Positions 8,473 through 17,081 of a DNA stretch of 64,000 nt are shown piece after piece. The notes under the pieces are model-generated. The model was given only the letters and a program-made list of their open reading frames with translations, searched no databases and was not told the origin of the DNA. The DNA is taken from assembly GCF_003625485.1 (NCBI RefSeq), contig NZ_RAIR01000003.1:1-64000 (forward strand), written 5' to 3'. Source of the stretch: Butyrivibrio sp. CB08 (GTDB taxonomy: Bacteria > Bacillota > Clostridia > Lachnospirales > Lachnospiraceae). The stretch's first letter is position 1. Every line of letters begins with the position of its first letter. The translations under genes were made by a program, and so were the position numbers.

Positions 8473-8577
8473 TGGCTGGTTCATGTCACTGACAGTGCTG
8501 GGCTTTGACGCAAAGTATCTGGAATAAAGAAGAGAAAATGATGATTGGCGCTGTTGCTTTTTGATTTTGCCAGGTTT

Positions 8578-9303
8578 ATGATATTTCCAATCATGAATGA
8601 AAAAAGTTTGGGGATTAAAACTAGAGAAGTGATAGGACAGGCCTTTTACAGGTCTGTTCCTGTTATGGCTGGATATATTGTTCTTGGAATTGGATTTGGA
8701 ATTCTGCTTCGGAACGCTGGATTTGGCGTCATCTGGGCCTTTGCCATGAGCGCGCTGATCTACGCAGGTTCCATGCAGTATGTGGGCATCGGCCTTCTGA
8801 CAGGTGGAGCTTCGGTTGTCACCACCATCATCACCACCATCATGGTGAACGCGAGACATCTCTTTTACAGCATCTCCATGATCGACAAGTACAAGGGCGC
8901 AGGCAAGTTCAAACCCTACATGATCTTCGCGCTGACAGATGAGACCTATTCTCTTTTGTGCGAGGATAGAGGGCCCTCTGCAGAGACCCTGAATCTATAC
9001 CGCTTCTTTGTGTCGCTGTTTAACCAGTGCTACTGGGTTACGGGCAGCGTTCTTGGAAGCCTTCTTGGGAGCATTCTTCCCTTTTCTACTGAAGGAATTG
9101 AATTCTCGATGACAGCTCTTTTCATCGCCTCATTCACTGAGCAGTGGATCTCGTCAAAAGAGCATGTTCCGGCACTTACAGGACTGGCTTCAACGGTGCT
9201 GTGCCTCTTGGTGTTCGGGCCTCAGAAGTTCCTCATCCCGTCAATGCTCCTCATCACATTTGTACTATCTATCATCAGGAAGAGGGAGGTGGCAAAAGCA
9301 TGA
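8578..9303 (+). CDS. azlC: AzlC-family branched-chain amino acid exporter, large subunit
   Basis: A membrane protein of 241 residues matches AzlC/YgaZ, which together with a small AzlD subunit exports branched-chain amino acids and analogues. The family core GYIVLGIGFGILL, the small-residue helix SALIYAGSMQYVG and the MVNARHLFYSIS loop are present. No clear ribosome binding site decides the start; I took ATG 8578 (AGG 5 bases upstream), while ATG 8593 or TTG 8545 are possible. Its stop overlaps the azlD start in ATGA. Confidence 0.85.
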   Translation: MIFPIMNEKSLGIKTREVIGQAFYRSVPVMAGYIVLGIGFGILLRNAGFGVIWAFAMSALIYAGSMQYVGIGLLTGGASVVTTIITTIMVNARHLFYSISMIDKYKGAGKFKPYMIFALTDETYSLLCEDRGPSAETLNLYRFFVSLFNQCYWVTGSVLGSLLGSILPFSTEGIEFSMTALFIASFTEQWISSKEHVPALTGLASTVLCLLVFGPQKFLIPSMLLITFVLSIIRKREVAKA

Positions 9304-9605
9304 CAGCAGCTATTCTCATCGCAGCCATGGCGCTTACCACCATGGCCCTTCGGTTCCTTCCATTTCTGATATTTGGCAAAAACACTCCTGAGTACATCTC
9401 GTATCTTGGCAGAGTGCTGCCCCAGGCTATCATCGCTCTTCTGGTGGTGTACTGCCTTCGTGAGGTTTCATTTCTATCCAGCCCCTTCGGAATCCCGGAG
9501 CTGGTGGCTGGCGCATTCGTTGTAGGAATGCAGGTCTGGAAGAGAAACGCGGTTCTGAGTATTCTGCTCGGAACAGCGGTTTACATGTTGCTGATTAGAT
9601 TGTAA
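9300..9605 (+). CDS. azlD: AzlD-family small subunit of the amino acid exporter
   Basis: The 101-residue protein has four membrane segments and the AzlD signature ALRFLPFLIFG near residue 16. It pairs with the preceding AzlC and overlaps it by four bases, so the two are translationally coupled. The transcript must end close to the stop, because the csoR promoter begins only 10 bases downstream. No terminator hairpin is visible there. Confidence 0.88.
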   Translation: MTAAILIAAMALTTMALRFLPFLIFGKNTPEYISYLGRVLPQAIIALLVVYCLREVSFLSSPFGIPELVAGAFVVGMQVWKRNAVLSILLGTAVYMLLIRL

Positions 9606-9614
9606 AAAATCTAA

Positions 9615-9643
9615 TTGACAAATACCCCCTTAGGGTATATCAT
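9615..9643 (+). promoter_or_regulatory. csoR-copA promoter
   Basis: TTGACA (9615-9620) and TATCAT (9638-9643) are 17 bases apart. The spacer is almost entirely filled by the first CsoR operator, so bound repressor would block RNA polymerase directly. Confidence 0.8.
9622..9638. promoter_or_regulatory. CsoR operator 1
   Basis: ATACCCCCTTAGGGTAT is a 17-base GC-centred palindrome of the CsoR type, located between -35 and -10 of the copper operon promoter. Confidence 0.8.
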
Positions 9644-9656
9644 GCAATCATGATAG

Positions 9657-9673
9657 ATACCCAGAGGGGGTAT
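9657..9673. promoter_or_regulatory. CsoR operator 2
   Basis: ATACCCAGAGGGGGTAT is the same 17-base site in opposite orientation, in the leader just downstream of the expected transcript start. The two centres are 35 bases apart. Confidence 0.75.
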
Positions 9674-9693
9674 TTTATATGGAGGGAAAAGAG

Positions 9694-10032
9694 ATGTCAG
9701 ATCACCCACACTGTGTTGAAAACATAGAAGAATCCTGCTCCTGCTGCTGTTCAGGTAAGCACAAGGAGCGCGATGAAAAAGAATACAAGGACCTCATGAA
9801 CAGGCTTAAGAGGATCGAGGGACAGGTTCGCGGCGTTGAAGGAATGCTTGAAAACGACGCCTACTGTACCGACGTTCTCATTCAGGTTTCAGCCATTACA
9901 AGTGCCCTTAACAGCTTTAACAAGGCGCTTCTTGCAAACCACATGAGGACCTGCGTTGCAGACAATATCAGGGAAGGCAATGACGAAGTGATCGATGAGC
10001 TGGTCACCACATTGCAGAAGCTGATGAAGTAA
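9694..10032 (+). CDS. csoR: copper-sensing repressor CsoR
   Basis: The 112-residue all-helical repressor releases DNA on binding Cu(I). The ligand set is intact: C58, H83 and C87, with spacings of 25 and 4 residues, identical to the classic Cys-His-Cys triad. The DNA-contact helix NRLKRIEGQVRG is present. The first 23 residues are rich in Cys and His (HPHC, SCSCCCSGKH), an extension that could bind extra metal. Start 9694 has GGAGGG upstream; ATG 9679 lies nearer the operator and is less likely. copA follows after 14 bases. Confidence 0.93.
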   Translation: MSDHPHCVENIEESCSCCCSGKHKERDEKEYKDLMNRLKRIEGQVRGVEGMLENDAYCTDVLIQVSAITSALNSFNKALLANHMRTCVADNIREGNDEVIDELVTTLQKLMK

Positions 10033-10046
10033 TGTAAGGAGTTATT

Positions 10047-12644
10047 ATGGAACAATATAAAGTTACAGGGATGAGCTGTGCTGCCTGCCAGACAAGAGTT
10101 GAGAAGGCGGTCAGCGCTGTTGACGGCGTTGAGAGCTGTGCAGTGAGCCTTCTTACCAACTCCATGGGAGTTGAGGGAAATGCTCGTCCGGAAGATATAA
10201 TTGCTGCGGTTGAGGCAGCAGGGTATGGAGCAAGTGTTAAAGGCAGCGGATCTGAAAATGGAGCCGGCAGCGGAAGCAGCGGCAGCGGCGCCGGAGCCGG
10301 AACCATTAGCAGCGCATCAGCCGACGATTCTCTCAAAGACACCGAAACCCCCAAGATGAAAAAGCGTCTCATCTGGTCGATAGTTCTCCTGGTTCCACTT
10401 ATGTACGTGTCCATGGGACACATGCTCTGGAACTGGCCACTACCAGGATTCCTTGATGGCAATCACGTTGCCATGGGAATATATCAGATGCTTCTGGCAG
10501 GAATGGTAATGGTCATCAACCAGAAGTTCTTTATTAGCGGATTCAGGGGGCTCATTCACAGGGCTCCAAATATGGATACACTGGTGGCGCTGGGTGCTAC
10601 CGCATCTTTCGGTTACAGCGTAGTGGCGCTCTTTGGAATGAGCCGAGCCGTCATGGATGGCAACCAGGACCAGGTCATGTACTTCATGAACCAGTTCTAC
10701 TTTGAGGCGGCGGCCATGATCCTGACCCTTATTACTGTGGGCAAGATGCTGGAGGCAAGGTCCAAAGGCAAGACCACAAGCGCCCTTAAGGGACTTATGG
10801 ATCTGTCACCCAAGACCGCGGTGGTCCTCAAGGATGGCGCAGAAGTTACCGTTCCAATAGAGACCGTGAAGGTTGGAGATAAATTCGTAGTAAGGCCCGG
10901 AGACAGCATTCCTGTTGACGGCGTTGTGTCTGAAGGCGAGAGCGCAGTGAACGAATCTGCCCTTACCGGCGAGAGCGTTCCTGTTGAGAAGAACGTGGGC
11001 GACACGGTTTCTGCTGCTACCATCAACACCTCAGGCTACATGGTCTGCGAGGCTACAAGGGTTGGCGAGGACACCACTCTTTCAGCCATCATCAGGATGG
11101 TCAGCGACGCTGCGGCCACCAAGGCACCCATCGCCAAGATCGCCGACAAGGTTTCAGGCGTGTTCGTGCCAGCTGTAATAGGCATCGCACTGGTGACATT
11201 TATCGCTTGGCTCATTGCAGGACAGAGCGTTGGATACGCCATCGCAAGAGCGGTTTCAGTGCTTGTTATCAGCTGCCCATGCGCTCTTGGCCTGGCAACT
11301 CCTGTTGCTATCATGGTTGGAAACGGCGTTGCAGCTAAGACCGGGATCCTCTTTAAGACCGCAGCTTCTCTGGAGCAGGCGGGCAGGACCCAGATCCTGG
11401 CCCTTGATAAGACCGGAACCATCACAACCGGCGAGATGAAGGTTACCGACATCCACCCACTTAACGCATCTTCAGAAAAAGAGCTGCTGACAGTAGCCTA
11501 CGCTCTCGAGTCAAAGAGCGAGCATCCAATCTCCAAGGCAGTTACAGACTACGCCAGCGAGAACCACATAGAACTTGCAGAGACAACAGAATTCGAAGTC
11601 CTCTCAGGAAACGGCCTTAAGGCCAAGCTTAATGGCAGCGAGATCACCGGCGGAAGTGCCAAATACATAGGCAGTTTGATCGGAGGACTAAGTAAAGAGA
11701 CTGATGAACTTATAAAGCATCTTGCAATGGAAGGGAAGACGCCAGTTCTTTTCACCAAGAGCGGAGCGCTTCTGGGCGTCATCGGAGTTTCGGATGTGAT
11801 AAAAGAGGATTCCACAGAGGCAATCGCAGAGCTTAAAAAGCTGGGAATCCACACGGTTATGCTGACCGGCGACAACGAGGTTACCGCAGCTGCGATCGCA
11901 GCCCAGGCGGGAGTTGACGAGGTTGTTGCTTCCGTCAAGCCAGATGGCAAGGAGGCTGTGGTAAAGCAGCTCATGGAGCACGGCGTTGTGACCATGGTGG
12001 GCGACGGCATCAACGACGCTCCGGCTCTGACAAGTGCGAACCTTGGAATCGCCATCGGCGCTGGAACAGACGTTGCCATCGACGCGGCTGACGTGGTTCT
12101 CATGAAGAGCAGCATCAGGGATGTTGCGGCGGCCATCAGGATCTCAAGAGGGACACTTAGGAACATTCACGAGAATCTTTTCTGGGCATTTTTCTACAAT
12201 GTCCTTGGAATACCGCTTGCTGCGGGATGTTACGTGGCGGCTTTCGGATGGGAACTTAATCCTATATTTGGCGCAGCAGCCATGGGACTATCGAGCTTTT
12301 GCGTGGTGTCCAATGCGCTTCGCCTTAACTGGCTTAAGCCCTACGACAGCAAAGGCGATAAAATAGTTAAAAACCCTGTAACAGGGATTTTAATAGAACA
12401 GAAAACTGAAATTGAAACAATAAAGGAGAACAACGAAATGAAGATCAAAGTTAACGGAATGATGTGTGGACACTGCGAAATGCACGTAAAGAAGGCTCTT
12501 GAGGCAATTGAGGGAATCGAAAGCGCAACAGCATCTCACGAGGAGAACCAGGTTACAATCGCTACATCTGCAGATGTTGATGAGGCTGCGATCAAGGCAG
12601 CAGTTGAGGAAGCAGGCTACGAGTACGCTGGAATTATGGAGTAA
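10047..12644 (+). CDS. copA: copper-exporting P1B-type ATPase with C-terminal CopZ-like domain
   Basis: The 865-residue protein expels Cu(I) across the membrane. In order it has an N-terminal metal-binding domain with CAAC (C11, C14); a Gly/Ser/Ala-rich linker (about 68-96); membrane helices; the actuator TGES; the CPC transport motif (C410, C412); the phosphorylated D454 of DKTGT; the HP motif; and GDGINDAP. The core would normally end after [10 protein letters not shown] near 770. Here the frame continues through a short linker into a second metal-binding domain with CGHC (C807, C810), which resembles a free CopZ chaperone and keeps its own start signals. It is controlled by CsoR. Confidence 0.95.
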   Translation: MEQYKVTGMSCAACQTRVEKAVSAVDGVESCAVSLLTNSMGVEGNARPEDIIAAVEAAGYGASVKGSGSENGAGSGSSGSGAGAGTISSASADDSLKDTETPKMKKRLIWSIVLLVPLMYVSMGHMLWNWPLPGFLDGNHVAMGIYQMLLAGMVMVINQKFFISGFRGLIHRAPNMDTLVALGATASFGYSVVALFGMSRAVMDGNQDQVMYFMNQFYFEAAAMILTLITVGKMLEARSKGKTTSALKGLMDLSPKTAVVLKDGAEVTVPIETVKVGDKFVVRPGDSIPVDGVVSEGESAVNESALTGESVPVEKNVGDTVSAATINTSGYMVCEATRVGEDTTLSAIIRMVSDAAATKAPIAKIADKVSGVFVPAVIGIALVTFIAWLIAGQSVGYAIARAVSVLVISCPCALGLATPVAIMVGNGVAAKTGILFKTAASLEQAGRTQILALDKTGTITTGEMKVTDIHPLNASSEKELLTVAYALESKSEHPISKAVTDYASENHIELAETTEFEVLSGNGLKAKLNGSEITGGSAKYIGSLIGGLSKETDELIKHLAMEGKTPVLFTKSGALLGVIGVSDVIKEDSTEAIAELKKLGIHTVMLTGDNEVTAAAIAAQAGVDEVVASVKPDGKEAVVKQLMEHGVVTMVGDGINDAPALTSANLGIAIGAGTDVAIDAADVVLMKSSIRDVAAAIRISRGTLRNIHENLFWAFFYNVLGIPLAAGCYVAAFGWELNPIFGAAAMGLSSFCVVSNALRLNWLKPYDSKGDKIVKNPVTGILIEQKTEIETIKENNEMKIKVNGMMCGHCEMHVKKALEAIEGIESATASHEENQVTIATSADVDEAAIKAAVEEAGYEYAGIME
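12374..12386. other. relic intergenic hairpin inside the copA frame
   Basis: CCCTG-TAA-CAGGG preceded by five As and followed by ATTTTAAT lies in the codons for the CopA-CopZ linker. In shape it is a weak terminator, now read through as protein. Confidence 0.45.
12438..12644 (+). CDS. copZ: internal start for a free 68-residue CopZ-like copper chaperone
   Basis: Inside copA and in the same frame, AAAGGAG (12422-12428) stands 9 bases before ATG 12438. Initiation there would give a 68-residue heavy-metal-associated domain with MMCGHC at residues 8-13, the length and sequence of a stand-alone CopZ that hands Cu(I) to CopA. The strength of this site suggests that free CopZ is made as well as the fusion. 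E. coli copA also yields a free metal-binding domain, though by frameshifting and from the N-terminus. Proof needs protein data. Confidence 0.55.
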   Translation: MKIKVNGMMCGHCEMHVKKALEAIEGIESATASHEENQVTIATSADVDEAAIKAAVEEAGYEYAGIME

Positions 12645-12649
12645 AGAAC

Positions 12650-13129
12650 ATGATCACTGAGCTGAGTCCATCCTACGACCTGGAGCTTGCGGAGCTCATC
12701 AGGGTCAACCTAAAAAAGCACCATCTTGATATCCCAGGCACGGTCTATTTTGATGACAACTTGAATCACCTCAGCGACTTTTACCTGGCTGAGCCATCAA
12801 AGCGCAGTTATTTCATCATGACTGATGATGATGGCAGGCTCGTTGGCGGCATCGGCCTTGCGGAGCTTGAGTTTATCGAGGACTGCTGCGAGCTGCAAAA
12901 GCTGTATCTTTCAGATGACGTTAAGGGTGCGGGGCTTAGCTATAAGCTTATATCCCTCGTCGAGGACAAGGCAAAAGAGCTGGGCTACAAACGGATGTAT
13001 CTCGAGACCCACGACAATCTTGCTGCGGCCATTCATGTCTACGAAAAAGCTGGCTTTAAAGAAATTGATAAGCCAGCCGGCGTTGTTCATGCTACAATGA
13101 ATAGGTTCTTTATAAAAGAACTTGGCTGA
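12650..13129 (+). CDS. GNAT-family N-acetyltransferase
   Basis: The 159-residue GNAT protein transfers an acyl group from acyl-CoA to an unknown amine. Motif A, the CoA-binding part, is LYLSDDVKGAGLSYKLISL; instead of the common Q/RxxGxG it has VKGAGL. The C-terminal ETHDNLAAAIHVYEKAGFKEI is textbook GNAT. GGAG overlaps the copA stop codon region 8 bases upstream, so it may be translated from the copper operon transcript, but nothing else ties it to copper. Confidence 0.85.
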   Translation: MITELSPSYDLELAELIRVNLKKHHLDIPGTVYFDDNLNHLSDFYLAEPSKRSYFIMTDDDGRLVGGIGLAELEFIEDCCELQKLYLSDDVKGAGLSYKLISLVEDKAKELGYKRMYLETHDNLAAAIHVYEKAGFKEIDKPAGVVHATMNRFFIKELG

Positions 13130-13153
13130 AACTTTGGCCGGGAAGGAAATAAC

Positions 13154-13924
13154 GTGAGCATAGACAGACAGCGGGTCAGGGAGCAGTTCGCCTCCTACAC
13201 AAGAGACTACGACCCCACAGACCCCAAGATCGCGCTTAAGATTGCGCATACATACCGCGTCGCCGACAACTGCGAGAAGATCGCACAGGCCATCGGGCTG
13301 ACTCCCGATCAGGTAGATTTTGCCTGGCTTTCGGGCATGCTTCACGACATCGGCAGGTTCGAGCAGGTGACAAGGTACAATACTTTCATTGATTCCCAGT
13401 CCGTGGATCATGCGGAATTCGGGGCTGACCTTCTTTTTGGAAAAGAGAACCTGATAGCCGGATACTTCGATGACAAAGGCGCATATGATCAGCTGGAGAC
13501 CGTCATCAGGCAGCACAACAAATACAGGATCGCTGAGGAAGTGACTGGAGATACGCTTGTTTTCTGCAAAATCTTAAGAGACGCTGATAAGGTGGACATT
13601 TTGCGGGTTAACGTTGAGACTCCCATGGAGGAGATCTACAATGTCTCCGCAGAGGAGCTGCATTCTTCCGGAGTGTCAGAGGAAGTCATGAAGCAGGTCA
13701 GAGAGCACCATGCTGTCAGCCGCGATGTCACCAATACCCCGGCGGAGCACCTGGTGGGACATATCGCTCTTTGCTTTGAGCTTGAGTATCCAAAGAGCTG
13801 GGAGCTTGCCAAGGAGCAGGGATATCTTAATAAGATGTATAGATTCCCTTCAACCAACGAGAGCACTTTGAAGGCGCTGGATGAGATTAAGAAAGAGCTG
13901 GAGCTCTTTTACCAGAATAGATAA
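13154..13924 (+). CDS. HD-domain phosphohydrolase
   Basis: The 256-residue HD-superfamily protein has a metal-binding LHDIGRFEQVTRYNTF segment (about residues 60-75), an upstream histidine in AHTYRVADNC, and a DADKVDILR segment further on. Together these complete the H...HD...D metal set. Such proteins hydrolyse phosphate esters of nucleotides; the substrate is not known here. The start is GTG 13154, behind GGAAGGAAA. A rho-independent terminator follows. Confidence 0.82.
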   Translation: MSIDRQRVREQFASYTRDYDPTDPKIALKIAHTYRVADNCEKIAQAIGLTPDQVDFAWLSGMLHDIGRFEQVTRYNTFIDSQSVDHAEFGADLLFGKENLIAGYFDDKGAYDQLETVIRQHNKYRIAEEVTGDTLVFCKILRDADKVDILRVNVETPMEEIYNVSAEELHSSGVSEEVMKQVREHHAVSRDVTNTPAEHLVGHIALCFELEYPKSWELAKEQGYLNKMYRFPSTNESTLKALDEIKKELELFYQNR

Positions 13925-13930
13925 GATTTA

Positions 13931-13958
13931 GAGGCTGTTTGAACGGCCTCTTTTTTTT
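13931..13958 (+). terminator. terminator
   Basis: GAGGC (13931-13935) pairs with GCCTC (13946-13950), followed by eight Ts. Confidence 0.75.
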
Positions 13959-13981
13959 TGTAATTTTTTTTGAAATTTGTA

Positions 13982-14012
13982 TTGACCCTGACGTTACGTT
14001 ATAGTTTATGGT
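13982..14012 (+). promoter_or_regulatory. MerR-type promoter with 19-base spacer
   Basis: TTGACC and TATGGT are separated by 19 bases containing ACGTTACGT, a small palindrome. The over-long spacer holding a dyad is the mark of promoters twisted into activity by MerR proteins. The next gene is such a regulator, so autoregulation is likely. Confidence 0.7.
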
Positions 14013-14040
14013 ATAGATACACGTGAAGGAGATGAAAGCC

Positions 14041-14769
14041 ATGATGACAGTAAATGAAGTAAGTAAGCTGACGGGAGTGAGTATACGCACCCTGCAGTAC
14101 TACGACCAGATCAAACTCTTAAAGCCCACGCAATACACGGAGTCGGGCTACAGGCTGTATGACGATGCGGCCCTTGAGAAGCTGCAGCAGATCTTACTGT
14201 TTCGTGAGCTGGAATTTCCCCTTAAGGATATAAAAGAGATTGTAAGCAGATCTGACTTTGACGAGAAGAAAGCGCTTGAGCAGCAGATCGAGCTCCTGGA
14301 ACTTAAAAAGGAGCACATCGAAAACCTGCTGAACATGTGCAAGTACCTGAAAAAGAGAGGAGTGAAGAAATTGAATTTTTCAGCATTTGATACAAGTAAG
14401 CTTGATGAATACGCACAGAAAGCCAAGGAGCAGTGGGGCGACACCGCGGCTTACAAGGAATTTGAGAATAAGAGTAAGGGCAGGACAAAGGAGCAGGAGA
14501 GTGGCCTCATGGCTGATCTCTCCAAGGTCTTCGAGGAGTTTGGCGCTATGAAGGGCGAGGAGCCAGGTTCAGACAGGGCCCAGGCTCAGGTCAAGAAGCT
14601 CCAGGACTTTATCACCAAGAACTTCTACACCTGCACCGACGAGATCCTTTACGGCCTTGGAACAGGCTACGTTGCCGGCGGCGAGATGACCGATAACATC
14701 GAGAAGATGGGCGGCGCAGGCACCGCACAGTTTGTGTTCGACGCGATCAAGGTTCACTGCGGGAAGTAA
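14041..14769 (+). CDS. MerR-family regulator with TipAS ligand-binding domain
   Basis: The 242-residue protein has an N-terminal MerR winged helix (TVNEVSKLTGVSIRTLQYYDQIKLLKP begins at about residue 3), a long coiled-coil dimerisation helix (about 70-105), and a TipAS-like C-terminal globin-type domain with the typical YAQKAKEQWGDTAAYKE and NFYTCTDEILYGLG segments. TipA-type regulators bind antibiotics or hydrophobic drugs and activate efflux or their own gene. AGGAG sets ATG 14041; a GTG at 14023 is in frame. The promoter has the expected 19-base spacer. No obvious efflux target is adjacent. Confidence 0.9.
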   Translation: MMTVNEVSKLTGVSIRTLQYYDQIKLLKPTQYTESGYRLYDDAALEKLQQILLFRELEFPLKDIKEIVSRSDFDEKKALEQQIELLELKKEHIENLLNMCKYLKKRGVKKLNFSAFDTSKLDEYAQKAKEQWGDTAAYKEFENKSKGRTKEQESGLMADLSKVFEEFGAMKGEEPGSDRAQAQVKKLQDFITKNFYTCTDEILYGLGTGYVAGGEMTDNIEKMGGAGTAQFVFDAIKVHCGK

Positions 14770-14813
14770 TTTTTTAAAAAAACCCCAGTGTAGAATAAGT
14801 AGTATAATACTAA

Positions 14814-14850
14814 GCAGAGGCTTCTTAGGAGGCTTCTGCTTCTTGTTTTA
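14814..14850 (+). terminator. weak stem-loop after the MerR gene
   Basis: AGCAGAGGCTTC and the imperfect complement around GGCTTCTGCT (14832-14841) form a hairpin followed by a T-rich stretch. A TATAAT just upstream (14804-14809) may instead belong to a promoter for the lipoprotein gene, so the role is uncertain. Confidence 0.35.
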
Positions 14851-14878
14851 TCAGGAAGCGTGAGAGGAGGATGAAGAA

Positions 14879-15430
14879 ATGACTATCTTTAGAAACAATA
14901 ATAGAACCACACTTAGCAGCTGCGGGAAAAGAGCTATCGCAGTGATCTTCGCTGCAACCATGGCCCTTACAATCTGCGCATGTGGAAAAGAAACTTCTGA
15001 CGCCGACAGTGGCCTGGCCTTCGAGCCAGTAGAGGCAACAGATGCAAACGCCGGAGCAGAGCAAAACGGCGGAGCAGAGCAGAACGCAGCAGGCGCCGCA
15101 ACCCTTGCAGCTCCAGTCGTTAAAGACGGCGAGCTCAGGCCTGGCGAAGACTGTGTTGAGACATACTTTGAATGGGAACCAATAGATGGCGCTGAGGGCT
15201 ACGAAGTAACCGTGCAGAACAAATACTACGAAGAAGAAACCTACAGAGAACCTGCAGAAACATTCGAGATAACAGACCCTAACTACGCTGCAGGAGCACA
15301 GGACTACTTTGATTTCAAGATCAAGGTTAGAGCCTACAAGGGCAGCGGAGATGCAAGAGTCTACAGTGACTATAGCAACGAAGCAGTTGGATCAACCTAC
15401 GACGAGGCCGAGATTCAGAACGCAAACTAA
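14879..15430 (+). CDS. putative lipoprotein with fibronectin-III-like domain
   Basis: The 183-residue exported protein has a charged N-terminus, a hydrophobic stretch (about residues 19-33) and a Cys-containing cleavage region ICAC, which suggests a lipoprotein although the position before the Cys is not ideal. A Gln/Asn/Ala/Gly-rich linker (about 52-75) leads to a beta-sandwich domain with the pattern FEWEPIDGAEGYEV...KIKVRAYKGSGDARVYSDYSN, which is typical of fibronectin type III modules. AGGAGG precedes the ATG. The function is unknown; surface binding is a guess. Confidence 0.65.
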   Translation: MTIFRNNNRTTLSSCGKRAIAVIFAATMALTICACGKETSDADSGLAFEPVEATDANAGAEQNGGAEQNAAGAATLAAPVVKDGELRPGEDCVETYFEWEPIDGAEGYEVTVQNKYYEEETYREPAETFEITDPNYAAGAQDYFDFKIKVRAYKGSGDARVYSDYSNEAVGSTYDEAEIQNAN

Positions 15431-15507
15431 CAGGAGCGCCTCACAGGATGATGTGCGGGATGTGAAGCTCTGTACCGTCTACGTGTATACAAGGAGAAGG
15501 GAATATC

Positions 15508-15822
15508 GTGAGGGGAGTCAAGGTTCAGAAAGCAAATGTGAAAAGCAGGATACTGGAAAAGACAGGCGGAGTCTGCGCTGTGTGCGGAAGACCCCTGGAG
15601 TTTTCCAAGGTGACCATAGAGCACTACATCCCAAAGTATCACGGCGGGACAGACGACGAGAGGAATCTCCTGCCCCTGTGCAGGACTTGCAACCGGAGCA
15701 AGGGCTCGCGCCTTGTGCAGGCAAAAGAGCATTATCCGTACCTTAAGTCTGCTTACATAATAGAGACTAAACAATACCAAAACGAATGGGAGAATGGAGG
15801 AGACAAACATGGCAACAGCTAA
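15508..15822 (+). CDS. HNH endonuclease domain protein
   Basis: The 104-residue HNH protein has zinc knuckles CAVC (about residues 23-26) and CRTC (about 58-61) flanking the catalytic IEHYIPKYHGGTDDERNLLPL segment, which holds the His, Asn and His-equivalent residues. Stand-alone HNH proteins of this size nick or cut DNA, in phages, repair or restriction. The start is GTG 15508 behind AAGGAGAAGG. Its end overlaps the next gene by 14 bases, so the two are made together. Confidence 0.8.
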   Translation: MRGVKVQKANVKSRILEKTGGVCAVCGRPLEFSKVTIEHYIPKYHGGTDDERNLLPLCRTCNRSKGSRLVQAKEHYPYLKSAYIIETKQYQNEWENGGDKHGNS

Positions 15823-16117
15823 GAAGACAACCACAACCAAGAAAGCAACAACAGCTAAGAAGACAACAGCAAAGAAGACAACAGCTAAGAAACCAGCTTC
15901 AACCACAGCCAAGAAAACTTCAACTGGCACATCCGTAAAGGTTACCGCCACAGAGAAGAAGCTCCTTGAGCTCTACAGGGCAGCAGACGCCGACACCAAG
16001 AAGGCAGCAGTAGCGCTTCTTAAGGGCGAGAAGTCCCAGCTTAGCGGAATCCTGGATTCCATTCTTGATAACAAAGCTATTATGAATACAGTTACAAGCT
16101 TGTTCAAACAGTCCTAA
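15809..16117 (+). CDS. lysine-rich, histone-H1-like small protein
   Basis: The 102-residue product has two parts. Residues 1-45 are a repetitive AKKTT-type tail of Lys, Thr and Ala, like bacterial histone-H1-like or Hc1-type DNA-binding tails. Residues 50-102 form a compact helical domain (TEKKLLELYRAADADTKKAAV) with a short helical end. GGAGGAG sets ATG 15809. It overlaps the HNH gene, which suggests the pair acts on the same DNA. The tail is coded by near-repetitive codons and may vary in length between strains. Confidence 0.7.
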   Translation: MATAKKTTTTKKATTAKKTTAKKTTAKKPASTTAKKTSTGTSVKVTATEKKLLELYRAADADTKKAAVALLKGEKSQLSGILDSILDNKAIMNTVTSLFKQS

Positions 16118-16156
16118 ACAAGGGCTTTTGAAATATATCTTATGAGGAGCAAAGTT

Positions 16157-17077
16157 ATGAAAAAGTTCTACAGACACCTGCCAGTCCTGGCAATGATCAT
16201 GTTGCTCACAGGATGTGGCAGCAGTACCACTGCGCCTTCAGATGAGAGCGCAGAAACAGAGACTTCTACAAAAGAGGCTAGCATAGAGTCAGAAGCTCCC
16301 GCAGCTGAATCCAGCGTAGAAGCGGATTCAGAGCCTGCAGACGCAGACAGCCAAAGTGCCGACGCCGAAACATCTCCCTTCGAACTCTGGGAGTATGTGG
16401 GCTACGTTGACGAGTGCACCAATTACACCTGGCGCGCGGAGTTCGACAACTGCGACTACGACGGGGATGGCAAGACCGACCGCGTAAACCGCGACTGCGA
16501 CACCAAGGAAGAGAGCGCCATCTACACCATCAAGTTTGGCAACGGCGATGAGCTTGTGACACCCAAGGGCTGGGATACCGGATTCCCTCACATTCAGTCA
16601 GGAGACCTTGATGGAGATGGGGCAAAAGAAATCCTGGTGACCCTCACATACGACACCAGCACTGATCCATTTTCCTTTGGTGACATGTGGCTCTTCCACA
16701 AGGACCAGACCACCGGCCAGTACAGCCAGGTTGAGCTTCCACTTGCAAATGGAGAAAACGGAGCTAAGGGATTTACCACGGAATACGATGAACCAGAAGA
16801 TGGCAATATCAAATACACCTTCAAAGAAGCAGGCCTTTCAGCAACAGAAGAAGTCGGAGAAGACTACATCAAAGACTGGTGGACGACAGACGCTGTTACA
16901 GAGATCAGACCGGTATTCTTTGCAGAGATAATAAATGAAGACAGCCCGGTGTTAAGGTGCTACGTTACACCTTTCCCGAGGCTTGGAACCATCATGGGCT
17001 TTAACCTCAACTACAATAACGGCAAGTACGAGATTGGCTACATCGAAAGAGATGAGCCCAAGACCTGGGCCCAGTAA
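16157..17077 (+). CDS. lipoprotein with Asp-rich calcium-loop repeats
   Basis: The 306-residue lipoprotein has a short signal and lipobox LLTGC (Cys 20), then a Ser/Glu/Ala-rich disordered linker to about residue 75. The body has two DxDGDG-type loops, CDYDGDGKTDRV and GDLDGDGAKEILV, as in FG-GAP/VCBS blades or EF-hand-like calcium sites. It is exported and anchored to the membrane; the ligand is unknown. ATG 16157 has AGGAG 7 bases upstream, better than ATG 16142. It is convergent with the HxlR gene with only 4 bases between. Confidence 0.75.
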   Translation: MKKFYRHLPVLAMIMLLTGCGSSTTAPSDESAETETSTKEASIESEAPAAESSVEADSEPADADSQSADAETSPFELWEYVGYVDECTNYTWRAEFDNCDYDGDGKTDRVNRDCDTKEESAIYTIKFGNGDELVTPKGWDTGFPHIQSGDLDGDGAKEILVTLTYDTSTDPFSFGDMWLFHKDQTTGQYSQVELPLANGENGAKGFTTEYDEPEDGNIKYTFKEAGLSATEEVGEDYIKDWWTTDAVTEIRPVFFAEIINEDSPVLRCYVTPFPRLGTIMGFNLNYNNGKYEIGYIERDEPKTWAQ

Positions 17078-17081
17078 GAAA

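Noticed and set aside
8538-8564. Eight-codon frame before azlC as a leader peptide
   Set aside because: It has only a weak purine stretch before it, no attenuator fold behind it, and no run of regulatory codons.
8098-8859. 253-residue open frame on the minus strand opposite thiC and azlC
   Set aside because: It is the antisense shadow of two well-supported genes, spans their junction, has no family match and no ribosome binding site.
11549-12166. 205-residue open frame on the minus strand opposite copA
   Set aside because: It is a low-complexity shadow made by copA codon use, rich in Ser, Ala, Met and Pro with no start signals.
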